A stretch of 64,000 nt of DNA. Source: Achromobacter xylosoxidans (GTDB taxonomy: Bacteria; Pseudomonadota; Gammaproteobacteria; Burkholderiales; Burkholderiaceae_B). The notes beneath the pieces were generated by a model. That model was not told the origin of the DNA, did no database searches, and saw only the letters and a list, made by a program, of their open reading frames with translations. This document shows positions 18,404 through 26,397 of the stretch, one piece after another (positions within the stretch are counted from its first letter, which is position 1; every line of letters starts with the position of its first letter). The DNA lies in NCBI RefSeq assembly GCF_002192695.1, contig NZ_MTLG01000001.1:1-64000 (forward strand), read 5' to 3'. A program made the translations under genes and the position numbers.

Positions 18404-19156
18404 ATGAAGTACTCATTTTCTGGCCGCGTAGCCCTGGTCACCGGTGCAGGATCCGGCATTGGCGAGGCCATCGCGCGACTTCTTGCGAGTAACGGCTTGA
18501 GTGTCGTCGTCTCGGATGTCAGTGCCGACAATGCCGAGCGCGTCGCCAAGCTCATCAACACCGATGGCGGCCAAGCCGTGGCCAATGTGGCCGACGTGGC
18601 ACGCATCGACCAGGTTCAGGCTGCTGTGGCCTGCGCAGTCGATATGTTCGGCGGCCTTCATTTTGCGGTCAACAACGCCGGTATCAGTGGCGACCAGAGC
18701 CCAGTGGGGGAACTGGATCCTGCCGCCTGGAGCCGGGTAATCGATATCAACCTGAACGGCGTGTTCTATGGCCTGCGCCATCAGATTCCCGCCATCCTGC
18801 GTTCGGGTGGCGGCGCCATCGTCAACGTCTCTTCGATCCTGGGGGTGGTCGGCGATGCAGGAAACCCAGCGTACGTCGCAGCCAAGCACGCTGTTACCGG
18901 GCTGACCCGCTCGGCAGCGCTGGCCTATGCGGCCAAGGGAGTCCGGATCAACTCGATCCATCCCGGTTACGTGCGGACGCCCATCCTGGATTTCCTCGAC
19001 GAATCGGCCCTTCAGGAGGCTGTTGGCCTGCATCCGATCGGCCGTCTGGGCACCCCGGACGAAATCGCCCATGCCGTGGCGTTTTTGCTATCGGAAGGAA
19101 GCAGCTTCTTTGCGGGCACCCAGCTCATCGCCGACGGCGGCTATACGGCACGCTGA
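18404..19156 (+). CDS. SDR-family oxidoreductase
   Basis: The 250-residue classical short-chain dehydrogenase has TGAGSGIGEAIARLLA (cofactor loop), NNAGISG, SSILG and YVAAKHAVTGLTR (catalytic Ser, Tyr, Lys), and a final FAGTQLIADGGYTAR. Asp at the end of the second strand (VVSDVS) suggests NAD(H) preference. GGAGG stands just before the ATG. The substrate cannot be read from sequence. Within this operon a hydroxyacyl-CoA or 3-hydroxybutyrate dehydrogenase role is possible, but it lacks PhaB-specific features, so it is left as a generic SDR. Confidence 0.8.
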   Translation: MKYSFSGRVALVTGAGSGIGEAIARLLASNGLSVVVSDVSADNAERVAKLINTDGGQAVANVADVARIDQVQAAVACAVDMFGGLHFAVNNAGISGDQSPVGELDPAAWSRVIDINLNGVFYGLRHQIPAILRSGGGAIVNVSSILGVVGDAGNPAYVAAKHAVTGLTRSAALAYAAKGVRINSIHPGYVRTPILDFLDESALQEAVGLHPIGRLGTPDEIAHAVAFLLSEGSSFFAGTQLIADGGYTAR

Positions 19157-19232
19157 ATCTGACGACGATGAGCGTGCAGGCATATCCGAACACCGTGGCG
19201 ACGTCACCGTGGCCGGGCAAAAAGAGGACGAC

Positions 19233-20474
19233 ATGATGGATGCGACCACGGCCCGCTCCGGACGCCCCGGGCACGGACTGATCCTTGTACTGAACTGCGG
19301 TTCATCCAGCATCAAGTTTGCGGTATTCGACCCTTCGGCCACGCCACTGCCTCGCCAGGCGTTGTGGAATGGCAAAGTGCTGGGAATCGGCGGCGCCGAT
19401 CCGGATTTCGAAGAGACCGGGGTTGCGCCGTTCCCGATCAAACTGGACACGGCACATCCCTATCGTGCCGCGCTGCGCATCATCCGCGATCGCGTCAGTC
19501 AGCGGCTCGACGGCCGCCGGATAGGTGCGGTCGCTCATCGGATCGTCCACGGTGGCAGCAGGTATTTCGAGCCAGTGCGGGTGGACGCCCAGGTGCTCAC
19601 CGATCTGCAGGGATACATCCCGCTGGCGCCACTGCACCAGCCGTTCGCGCTGGAAGCCATCGATATTCTGCTGCGCGAACAGCCGGAGCTGCCTCAGGTG
19701 GCCTGCTTCGACACCGGCTTCCATCACACCATCCCCAAGCTCGAGCAGCTCCTGCCGTTGCCCTACGCCGCATGGGAGCGCGGTCTGCGCCGGTACGGAT
19801 TTCACGGCCTGTCGTATGAGTACATGGCTGAGGCTTTGCCCGAACGCCATGGCGACGCGGCGCGCAGGCGCACCATCGTTGCCCACCTGGGCAGTGGCGC
19901 CAGCCTGTGTGCTATGCAAGGACTCAAAAGCGTGGCCACCACCATGGGTTTCTCCGCGCTTGACGGGCTGATGATGGGCACCCGCACCGGTGCGCTCGAT
20001 CCAGGCGCCGTGCTCTACCTGATGGAGATCGAGAAGCTTTCACTGGAACAAGTGGGGCGTGTCCTCTATCACGAGTCCGGTCTGCTCGGCGTTTCGGGAA
20101 TCTCGGCCGAGCCGCGCGTCATTGTCCGGCACGAGAACGATGAAGGTGAAACGGGTGAGCGAGCGCGCTTGGCGCTGGACCTCTACGTGCGTCGCATCGT
20201 GCGCGAGATCGGTGCCTTGGTTGCTGTTCTGGGCGGTCTGGACATGCTGGTGTTCACGGCAGGTGTCGGTGAACACAATGCGTTCATTCGCGAGCGCATC
20301 GGTGCGGCACTGGGTTTTCTGAACATTGCCCTGGATACCGACGCCAATGCCAGCCACGCGGCGACGATTTCCAGCGACCACAGCCAGGTCATCGTGGCGA
20401 TCGAACCCACCAATGAAGAGTGGATCGCCGCCAGCCATGCGCTGTCCTGCCTGGACAGGGAGAAGGTGCGATGA
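19233..20474 (+). CDS. ackA: Acetate kinase (acetate/propionate family)
   Basis: About 413 residues, starting at ATG 19233 or 19236 after AGAGGA. All family signatures are present: LNCGSSSIKFAVFD, AHRIVHGG, FDTGFHHTIP, RRYGFHGLSYEYM, VAHLGSGASLCAM, DGLMMGTRTGALDPG and FTAGVGEHNAFIRERI. The enzyme converts acetyl phosphate and ADP to acetate and ATP. With the phosphoketolase and Pta-type genes of the same element it offers substrate-level phosphorylation. Its stop overlaps the start of the gltS-like gene (ATGA). Confidence 0.92.
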   Translation: MMDATTARSGRPGHGLILVLNCGSSSIKFAVFDPSATPLPRQALWNGKVLGIGGADPDFEETGVAPFPIKLDTAHPYRAALRIIRDRVSQRLDGRRIGAVAHRIVHGGSRYFEPVRVDAQVLTDLQGYIPLAPLHQPFALEAIDILLREQPELPQVACFDTGFHHTIPKLEQLLPLPYAAWERGLRRYGFHGLSYEYMAEALPERHGDAARRRTIVAHLGSGASLCAMQGLKSVATTMGFSALDGLMMGTRTGALDPGAVLYLMEIEKLSLEQVGRVLYHESGLLGVSGISAEPRVIVRHENDEGETGERARLALDLYVRRIVREIGALVAVLGGLDMLVFTAGVGEHNAFIRERIGAALGFLNIALDTDANASHAATISSDHSQVIVAIEPTNEEWIAASHALSCLDREKVR

Positions 20475-21676
20475 AGATCGATGCCTTCCATGGATTCACG
20501 CTCGCCATTCTGCTGTTGTTTGTGGGCAAGGGCTTGGTAGCGCGTTCGGGCATCTTGCGTCGATACAGCATCCCGGAATCCTTGGTGGGCGGCTTGGCTT
20601 GCGCCTTGGTTGTCTTCGTCCTGTACTACGGGATGGGGGTCACGGTCAGTTTCGATCTGGAAGCGCGCGACGTCATTCTGCTGTACTTCTTTGCCGCTAT
20701 TGGCCTGAGTACCGACGCTCGCACGCTGCGCCATGGTGGACGCCCTTTGCTGATCCTGTCGGGACTGGCCATCGGGTTCATGGTGCTGCAGAACCTCGTT
20801 GGAATGGAGTTGGCCCGCGCATTCGACCTGGATCCGCGTGCCGGACTCATGGTCGGGTCCATTTCCCTGACCGGCGGGGTGGGCACCACCTTGGCCTGGT
20901 CCGATTACTTCGTTGAAGCCCTCGGCATTGCTCAGGCGCAGGAACTGGGGATGGCGGCGAACATGATCGGCCTGATCGCGGCCTGCACCATCGGTGGCCC
21001 AATCGCAAGCCTGCTCATACGCAGATATCAACTTCGCGCCTCCGGGGACAGCGCCCTGGAGATTGGCACGCTGCGCAGCGATGAACAGCATGCCCGTCTG
21101 GACTACTACGGCTTGCTGTTGGCATTGCTCTGGCTGAACTTCGCCTTGATGTTGGGCTCAGGAATCAATGCCTTGGTCGCACTTACCCCTGTCACGCTAC
21201 CCGCCTTTGTGGGTTGTCTGCTAGCCGGCATTCTCCTGCGCATGGTGGGCGACTGGATGAGGCCGAGTGGGCGCGGGCGTTTATGGAACTGGCCGAGCAT
21301 GCAGCCAGGCATCGCCCTGATCTCCGACATGTCATTGGGCCTGTTTCTGACCATGGCGCTGATGGGCCTCAGGCTCTGGGAGCTGCAGCCCGTGCTTGCC
21401 TTCATCACCGTGGCGATGTTGGTGCAGATCGTCCTGGTCATCGCATTCGTTCTTCTGATCGTTTTTCGGGCAATGGGCAGGGATTACCAATCCGCAGTGA
21501 TATGCGCCGGTTTCGGCGGAATTGCGCTGGGATCTACCGCCACCGCCATCGCCAACATGACGGAGGTCACTCGGGAGCATGGTGCTGCGCGCGAGGCGTT
21601 CATTGTGGTGCCCCTGGTGTGCGGGTTCGTCATCGACATTGCGAACGCACTGGTGATCAGTCTGATGGCCGGTTAA
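20471..21676 (+). CDS. gltS: Sodium/glutamate symporter (GltS-like)
   Basis: The 401-residue membrane protein has about ten hydrophobic segments. GltS features include FAAIGLSTDARTL, the glycine-rich SISLTGGVGTTLAWSDYF re-entrant region and its second-half counterpart GFGGIALGSTATAIANM. Such proteins take up glutamate with Na+. The start overlaps the acetate kinase stop and is preceded by GGAGAAGG, so it belongs to that operon. Why glutamate uptake travels with the PHA and acetate genes is unclear; pH or osmotic stress is a guess. Confidence 0.85.
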   Translation: MKIDAFHGFTLAILLLFVGKGLVARSGILRRYSIPESLVGGLACALVVFVLYYGMGVTVSFDLEARDVILLYFFAAIGLSTDARTLRHGGRPLLILSGLAIGFMVLQNLVGMELARAFDLDPRAGLMVGSISLTGGVGTTLAWSDYFVEALGIAQAQELGMAANMIGLIAACTIGGPIASLLIRRYQLRASGDSALEIGTLRSDEQHARLDYYGLLLALLWLNFALMLGSGINALVALTPVTLPAFVGCLLAGILLRMVGDWMRPSGRGRLWNWPSMQPGIALISDMSLGLFLTMALMGLRLWELQPVLAFITVAMLVQIVLVIAFVLLIVFRAMGRDYQSAVICAGFGGIALGSTATAIANMTEVTREHGAAREAFIVVPLVCGFVIDIANALVISLMAG

Positions 21677-21856
21677 GGCGAAAGAACTAACGGAATGCGC
21701 CGGTAGGCGGAGACATATCTAGCACGCCGACACACTGTCATCGCAAAAGCGCTGATGACATGAGTGCCGCTGTGCATGAACACAAGCGAGCACAACTACC
21801 CCCGTGTTCAAACGAGGGAGCTTCATCTATTTGAATGGCAGTTGAGGTAATGCGTT

Positions 21857-23608
21857 TTGAAAGAAAACAGGAAAGGTAATACTTCATCGACAATCGTTCC
21901 AGCACTGGATATGCAAGCGCATATGGCTTGGGCCCAGGCTTGGTCCTCAATTTCACCTGAATCGTCGCTGTTGGCTTGGACGGACTGGGCAAGCCATTTA
22001 GCGAACAGCCCCGGAAAGCAATCGGAGCTTTTGTCTTTTGCAGGCTCCTTGTCTGAGCAATGGATGTCTCTGCTGAAAAAGAGCTTGGTCAGTCCGGACC
22101 AGGAAGTTGCATCTCCTGAACCGTCACCTACCAATGACCGTCGTTTCAACGATCCGGCATGGGATCAATGGCCCTACAACCTTTTCCGCAGTTCCTTTCT
22201 TATTCAATCCAAATGGTGGGAGCAAGCCACGCAAGGTGTATGGGGTGTTGATCCACAACACGAACGCCTATTGGCGTTTGGCGCAAAGCAATGGCTGGAA
22301 ATGGTATCGCCGACCAATTCTGCGCTTTTTAACCCCGTTGTCCTGAAAAAAACGATAGAAGAACAAGGCGCCAACCTGGCGCGTGGCATGTCCAACTTTC
22401 TCGATGACCTGCGCCGACAACTATCCGGTGAGCCTCCTGCGGGAACCGAGAACTTCGTCGTTGGGCGCGACGTGGCGGTGACGGAAGGAAAAGTCGTACT
22501 GAGGAATCAATTAATCGAGTTGATTCAATACACGCCCACTACCGAGAAAGTCCATCCTGAGCCGATACTGATCATTCCTGCCTGGATCATGAAGTACTAC
22601 GTACTCGATCTATCTCCCCATAACTCGCTGATACGGTATCTCGTTGCACAAGGCCATACGGTTTTTTGCATCTCCTGGAAAAATCCGGATGCTGGTGATC
22701 GAGACTTGGGCATGGATGAGTATCTTGAGCTCGGCTTGCGTGCGGCGCTGGACGCCGTGACATCCATCGTCCCCGAGCAGGAAATCCACGCGGCTGGCTA
22801 TTGCCTGGGCGGGACATTGCTGTCTATTGGGGCCTCGGCCATGGCGCGCGATGGCGATACGCGGCTGGCGTCCGTAAGCCTGCTGGCTGCGCAGACGGAC
22901 TTCAGCGAGCCAGGCGAGCTTGGCCTTCTCATCAACCAGAGCCAGGTGGCGCTATTGGAGGCCAGTATGGCTCAAACAGGCTACTTGAGTTCAAGCCAGA
23001 TGAGTGGCGCTTTCCAGCTACTGCGCGCCTACGATCTTGTATGGTCTCGCATGATCGACGAGTACGTGTTGGGCGATCGTCGGCCAATGACCGACCTGAT
23101 GGCTTGGAATGCCGATGGGACTCGCCTGCCGGCGAAGATGCATTCGCAATATCTCCGACGCTTTTACCTGAATAATGATCTCAGCGCAGGGCGCTATCCC
23201 GTCCTGGGTCGTCCGGTTTCAGTGGGAAACATCACCGTACCGATGTTTTGCGTCGGCACTGCCTCCGATCATATTGCGCCGTGGCGCTCCGTCTACAAGC
23301 TGCATCTCCTGTCTTCAGCCGAACTGACTTTTGTATTGACCACCGGAGGGCACAACGGCGGCATCGTGAGCGAGCCTGGCCGAGGCAAGCGCCAGTATCA
23401 AATCCATACGCGCGCCGTGAATGAGGGGTACATGGCGCCGGACGAGTGGCAAGCCACTGCACAGACGCATCTAGATTCGTGGTGGCCGGCATGGTCAGCA
23501 TGGCTTCGAGAGCGCTCTGGTGAAGGTGTTGCGCCTCCGCTCATGGGGGCCGAATCCCGTGGATATCCCACTATTTGCGACGCCCCGGGGAAATATGTAC
23601 GCAGCTGA
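21857..23608 (+). CDS. phaC: Polyhydroxyalkanoate synthase PhaC (class I type)
   Basis: The 583-residue protein starts with TTG at 21857 after GAGG, or with ATG 21911. It has the synthase fold: an N-terminal helical region, HPEPILIIPAWIMKYYVLDLSPHNSLIRYL, the lipase-like box GYCLGG with nucleophile Cys316, SDHIAPW (Asp471) and TGGHNGGIVSEPG (His499). It polymerises (R)-3-hydroxyacyl-CoA on granules. No PhaE or PhaR partner is nearby, which fits class I. The first 800 bases are visibly richer in A/T than the flanking genes, suggesting a separate acquisition. A 180-bp gap precedes it, so it may have its own promoter. Confidence 0.92.
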   Translation: MKENRKGNTSSTIVPALDMQAHMAWAQAWSSISPESSLLAWTDWASHLANSPGKQSELLSFAGSLSEQWMSLLKKSLVSPDQEVASPEPSPTNDRRFNDPAWDQWPYNLFRSSFLIQSKWWEQATQGVWGVDPQHERLLAFGAKQWLEMVSPTNSALFNPVVLKKTIEEQGANLARGMSNFLDDLRRQLSGEPPAGTENFVVGRDVAVTEGKVVLRNQLIELIQYTPTTEKVHPEPILIIPAWIMKYYVLDLSPHNSLIRYLVAQGHTVFCISWKNPDAGDRDLGMDEYLELGLRAALDAVTSIVPEQEIHAAGYCLGGTLLSIGASAMARDGDTRLASVSLLAAQTDFSEPGELGLLINQSQVALLEASMAQTGYLSSSQMSGAFQLLRAYDLVWSRMIDEYVLGDRRPMTDLMAWNADGTRLPAKMHSQYLRRFYLNNDLSAGRYPVLGRPVSVGNITVPMFCVGTASDHIAPWRSVYKLHLLSSAELTFVLTTGGHNGGIVSEPGRGKRQYQIHTRAVNEGYMAPDEWQATAQTHLDSWWPAWSAWLRERSGEGVAPPLMGAESRGYPTICDAPGKYVRS

Positions 23609-23694
23609 ATACGCGCATACCGCGTCCGCTATTGCGACACGCTATGCGCAATATCTATTCGACACCCCACCTACTTTGATAACTGGAGACATTC

Positions 23695-24189
23695 ATGTAC
23701 TCAAGACTGCTGGTTCCGCTCGACGGAAGTTCTACCGCCAATTTGGCCCTCCACCACGCCGCGGTGCTGGCACGCCTAAGCGGTGCAACCATCATCTTGC
23801 TGCACATTATCGAGGAAATGAAGCACAGCAACGGCTTCGAGAGGCCGAGAATTTACCTTGAAGAAGTAAGGCCAGGCTTCCTGGCGGCCGGGCAGAAGCT
23901 GCTGGACGAGGCGGCGCTCTGGCTGAGACAGGAAGGCTTGACGGTAGAGACCGTCCTTCTGGAGAGCAAGGGCGAGCGCGTCTCGGTACTTATCGCGCAG
24001 CAGGCACTGGCTACCGGATGCGAGCTGGTGGTGCTGGGCACCCACGGACGTCGGGGCGTGGACAGGCTGCTGCTGGGAAGCGATGCCGAGCAGCTCGCTC
24101 GGATCGCACCGGTTCCCGTGATGCTGGTACGCCAGCCCCATTCTGTCATTGCTACTGCAACCCCTGGGCAGGGTGGCACGCCAGCGTGA
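23695..24189 (+). CDS. Universal stress protein (UspA family)
   Basis: The 164-residue single-domain protein has the start RLLVPLDGSSTANLALHHA and the nucleotide-binding motif GTHGRRGVDRLLLGSDAEQLAR (G-2x-G-9x-G-S), followed by VPVMLVR. ATP-binding UspA proteins are commonly induced on energy limitation or low oxygen. GGAGAC precedes the ATG. Its stop overlaps the GTG of the LpxR-like gene, so the two are coupled. Confidence 0.92.
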   Translation: MYSRLLVPLDGSSTANLALHHAAVLARLSGATIILLHIIEEMKHSNGFERPRIYLEEVRPGFLAAGQKLLDEAALWLRQEGLTVETVLLESKGERVSVLIAQQALATGCELVVLGTHGRRGVDRLLLGSDAEQLARIAPVPVMLVRQPHSVIATATPGQGGTPA

Positions 24190-25259
24190 CGAAGGTTCAG
24201 CCCACTGACCTCGCTGAATGGAGGCTCAGAGTCGCAGCTACCTTGCTGCTGCTGTCGCTGAGTGCCTGCGCGCAGGCACAGTCCTGCCACCGTGACAATC
24301 CGCTGCGCTCGACCGGAACGCTCAATCTGCGGATCGACAACGACATGTTCGGCGGCATGGGACAGGATCAAGGGTACTCCAACGGGTTTCTCGCCAGTTG
24401 GGTTTCCCCCAACCTCGTGGACTATAGCGATGACCCTTGTCTACCGCGTCTCGTCCGTGGGCTGAATCGCTTTCTCACGATGCTCCAACCCCAAGGCTTC
24501 GACGAACAGAACATGACCATCGGCTTCGGGCAGATGATGTACACCCCGAACGACAAAACGCGCAGCGATCTCATCAAGGATGATCGTCCTTTCGCGGGCG
24601 CCTTGATGTTGAGCCTTGGCTATAACGCGAGGCGGGGCGATACGCTGCGCACTTCGCAACTCCGCGTGGGGGTGGTGGGGCCCTCCTCCCAGGCCAGGCA
24701 AGTCCAGAACTGGTGGCATGACACCGTCGGAGTGGACAGATTCAATGGCTGGAGACATCAACTGCGCGACGAACCCGTGCTGCAGTTGCTCCACGAACGC
24801 CGAACACGAGTCATCAGGCAAGAAAACGTCAGCGGTTGGGGTTGGGATCTGACCCGCCACTGGGGCGGCAGCTTGGGCAATTTCGCCACCTACGCGAATG
24901 TCGGCGGAGAACTGCGCTATGGCCTACGCCTGCCGGACGACTTAGGCACCGCACCGCTGCGCCCGGCTGGAGAAAACACCTCGCCCGTGCGTAAGACCGC
25001 TGGCAGCAACTGGAACGGGCACCTGTTCGTGGCACTCGACGGTCGCTGGGTTTTGCACGACATCACGTTGGACGGCAATACGTTCAAGTCCAGTCATAGT
25101 GTTGATAAACGGCCATTCGTGGCCGATGTGGGCTATGGCATCGCGATGACTCAGGGCAACTGGCGCATCGCGATAGCCCGCTACCACCGCACCCGCGAAT
25201 TTCGTGGACAAAAGGAAATCCCGGTCTACGGAACGATCACCGTAGGACGGCGATTCTGA
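24186..25259 (+). CDS. LpxR-like lipid A deacylase (DUF2219)
   Basis: The 357-residue protein, starting at GTG 24186 within the usp stop codon, has an N-terminal hydrophobic signal (ATLLLLSLSACAQAQS). Cleavage may be by signal peptidase I at AQA or II at SAC. The family pattern is clear: LNLRIDNDMFGGMGQDQGYSNGF near the mature N-terminus, DDRPFAGALMLSLGYN, and WGWDLTRHWGGSLGNFATYANVGGELRYG. The ending IPVYGTITVGRRF fits an outer-membrane barrel. LpxR removes the 3'-acyloxyacyl group of lipid A. A mobile copy could remodel the recipient's outer membrane. Confidence 0.8.
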   Translation: MTKVQPTDLAEWRLRVAATLLLLSLSACAQAQSCHRDNPLRSTGTLNLRIDNDMFGGMGQDQGYSNGFLASWVSPNLVDYSDDPCLPRLVRGLNRFLTMLQPQGFDEQNMTIGFGQMMYTPNDKTRSDLIKDDRPFAGALMLSLGYNARRGDTLRTSQLRVGVVGPSSQARQVQNWWHDTVGVDRFNGWRHQLRDEPVLQLLHERRTRVIRQENVSGWGWDLTRHWGGSLGNFATYANVGGELRYGLRLPDDLGTAPLRPAGENTSPVRKTAGSNWNGHLFVALDGRWVLHDITLDGNTFKSSHSVDKRPFVADVGYGIAMTQGNWRIAIARYHRTREFRGQKEIPVYGTITVGRRF

Positions 25260-25462
25260 TGCAGATCGATTCCTTGAACGCCATGCAAGCCACTCTGTTG
25301 CTGTTCATGACAAGAGCCTGGTTGCTTGTGGAGCTACCACGTCGACGCAGTACTGCCAATGCCGTCGTCATTAGCCAGTTGGCAAGGTGAACACAGCGAG
25401 CTGAACGATAAGGCACCCGCGCTCGATAAGAGACCAAGGACAACAAATAAGGAGATAAATGG

Positions 25463-26359
25463 ATGCAACGACTCACCCTGGCCCTACCCGGCAATGAAGA
25501 TCTGGCCCGCGGCATCGCGCAGGCATGCGGCAGCGAAGCCGGCCGCATCGAAACGCGCCGATTCCCCGATGGCGAGAGCTATGTCCGGTTGCATGGCGAA
25601 CCTGCCGATCGGATCGTGGATGTGATTTGCACGCTGGCCCATCCTGATCCGCAGTTCCTGCTTCTGGCTTTTGCCGCTGACGCGGCGCGCGAACTTGGCG
25701 CGCAAGAGGTGAACCTGATCGCACCGTATCTGGCCTACATGCGCCAGGACAAGCGATTCCATGACGGAGAAAGCGTGACGTCGCGGTCCTTCGCACGTCT
25801 GGTCTCATCGACCTTCGACAAGCTGCTCACGGTGGATCCGCATCTGCACCGCTATCCGACACTATCAGCGGTCTACACGATCCCCACCATCACCTTGCAT
25901 GCCGCACCACTGCTGGCCGACTGGATCGCGAATCATGTCGAAGAACCTTTGATCGTGGGCCCCGACGAGGAAAGCGAGCAGTGGGCCGGCGCCATCGCGT
26001 CCCGCATCGGCGTACCGCACGCTGTGCTTCGCAAGACACGCCATGGCGATCGCAGCGTGGACATCGATGTTCCCGACCTGTCGATCTGGCGCGGCAGAAC
26101 GCCGGTGCTTGTGGACGACATCGCATCATCAGGCCGCACGCTCGCCGTCGCGGCGCGCAAGCTCGCCGAGCAAGGAATGCGCAAGCCGGAGTGCGTAGTG
26201 GTGCATGCCCTGTTCGCCGAGGATGCCTGGGCCCAATTGACACCGTTGTTTGCCCGAATTACGTCCACCGACGCAGTACCGCATCCGAGCAACCGGATTG
26301 GTCTCGCTTCGCTGATTGCCGACGCTCTCTCTAGCGGGAAAACCGATCCGCGAGGCTGA
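25463..26359 (+). CDS. Ribose-phosphate pyrophosphokinase-like (PRPP synthetase)
   Basis: The 298-residue protein, starting eight bases after GGAG, resembles PRPP synthetase. It has FPDGESYVRL, the flexible-loop segment APYLAYMRQDKRFHDGES, VDPHLHRYP and the PRPP-binding loop VLVDDIASSGRTL. It is somewhat shorter and more divergent than housekeeping Prs (about 315 residues), so it is probably a second, specialised copy. The family makes PRPP from ribose 5-phosphate and ATP, and the reaction is reversible. Placed with the phosphorylase and phosphoketolase, it may handle ribose phosphates from nucleotides. Confidence 0.85.
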   Translation: MQRLTLALPGNEDLARGIAQACGSEAGRIETRRFPDGESYVRLHGEPADRIVDVICTLAHPDPQFLLLAFAADAARELGAQEVNLIAPYLAYMRQDKRFHDGESVTSRSFARLVSSTFDKLLTVDPHLHRYPTLSAVYTIPTITLHAAPLLADWIANHVEEPLIVGPDEESEQWAGAIASRIGVPHAVLRKTRHGDRSVDIDVPDLSIWRGRTPVLVDDIASSGRTLAVAARKLAEQGMRKPECVVVHALFAEDAWAQLTPLFARITSTDAVPHPSNRIGLASLIADALSSGKTDPRG

Positions 26360-26397
26360 TCTTTTTATCGATCCAACTATTTTCAAGGAGACCTGAA

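Noticed and set aside
18404-19156. Naming the second SDR as another acetoacetyl-CoA reductase
   Set aside because: It lacks the PhaB-type NNAGITRD and INGSKGQFGQ segments and has an Asp suggesting NAD(H); only a generic SDR call is supported.
21850-21879. Nine-codon frame ATG...TAA overlapping the phaC start, as a possible leader peptide
   Set aside because: No regulatory codon pattern or hairpin follows; a chance short frame is enough to explain it.
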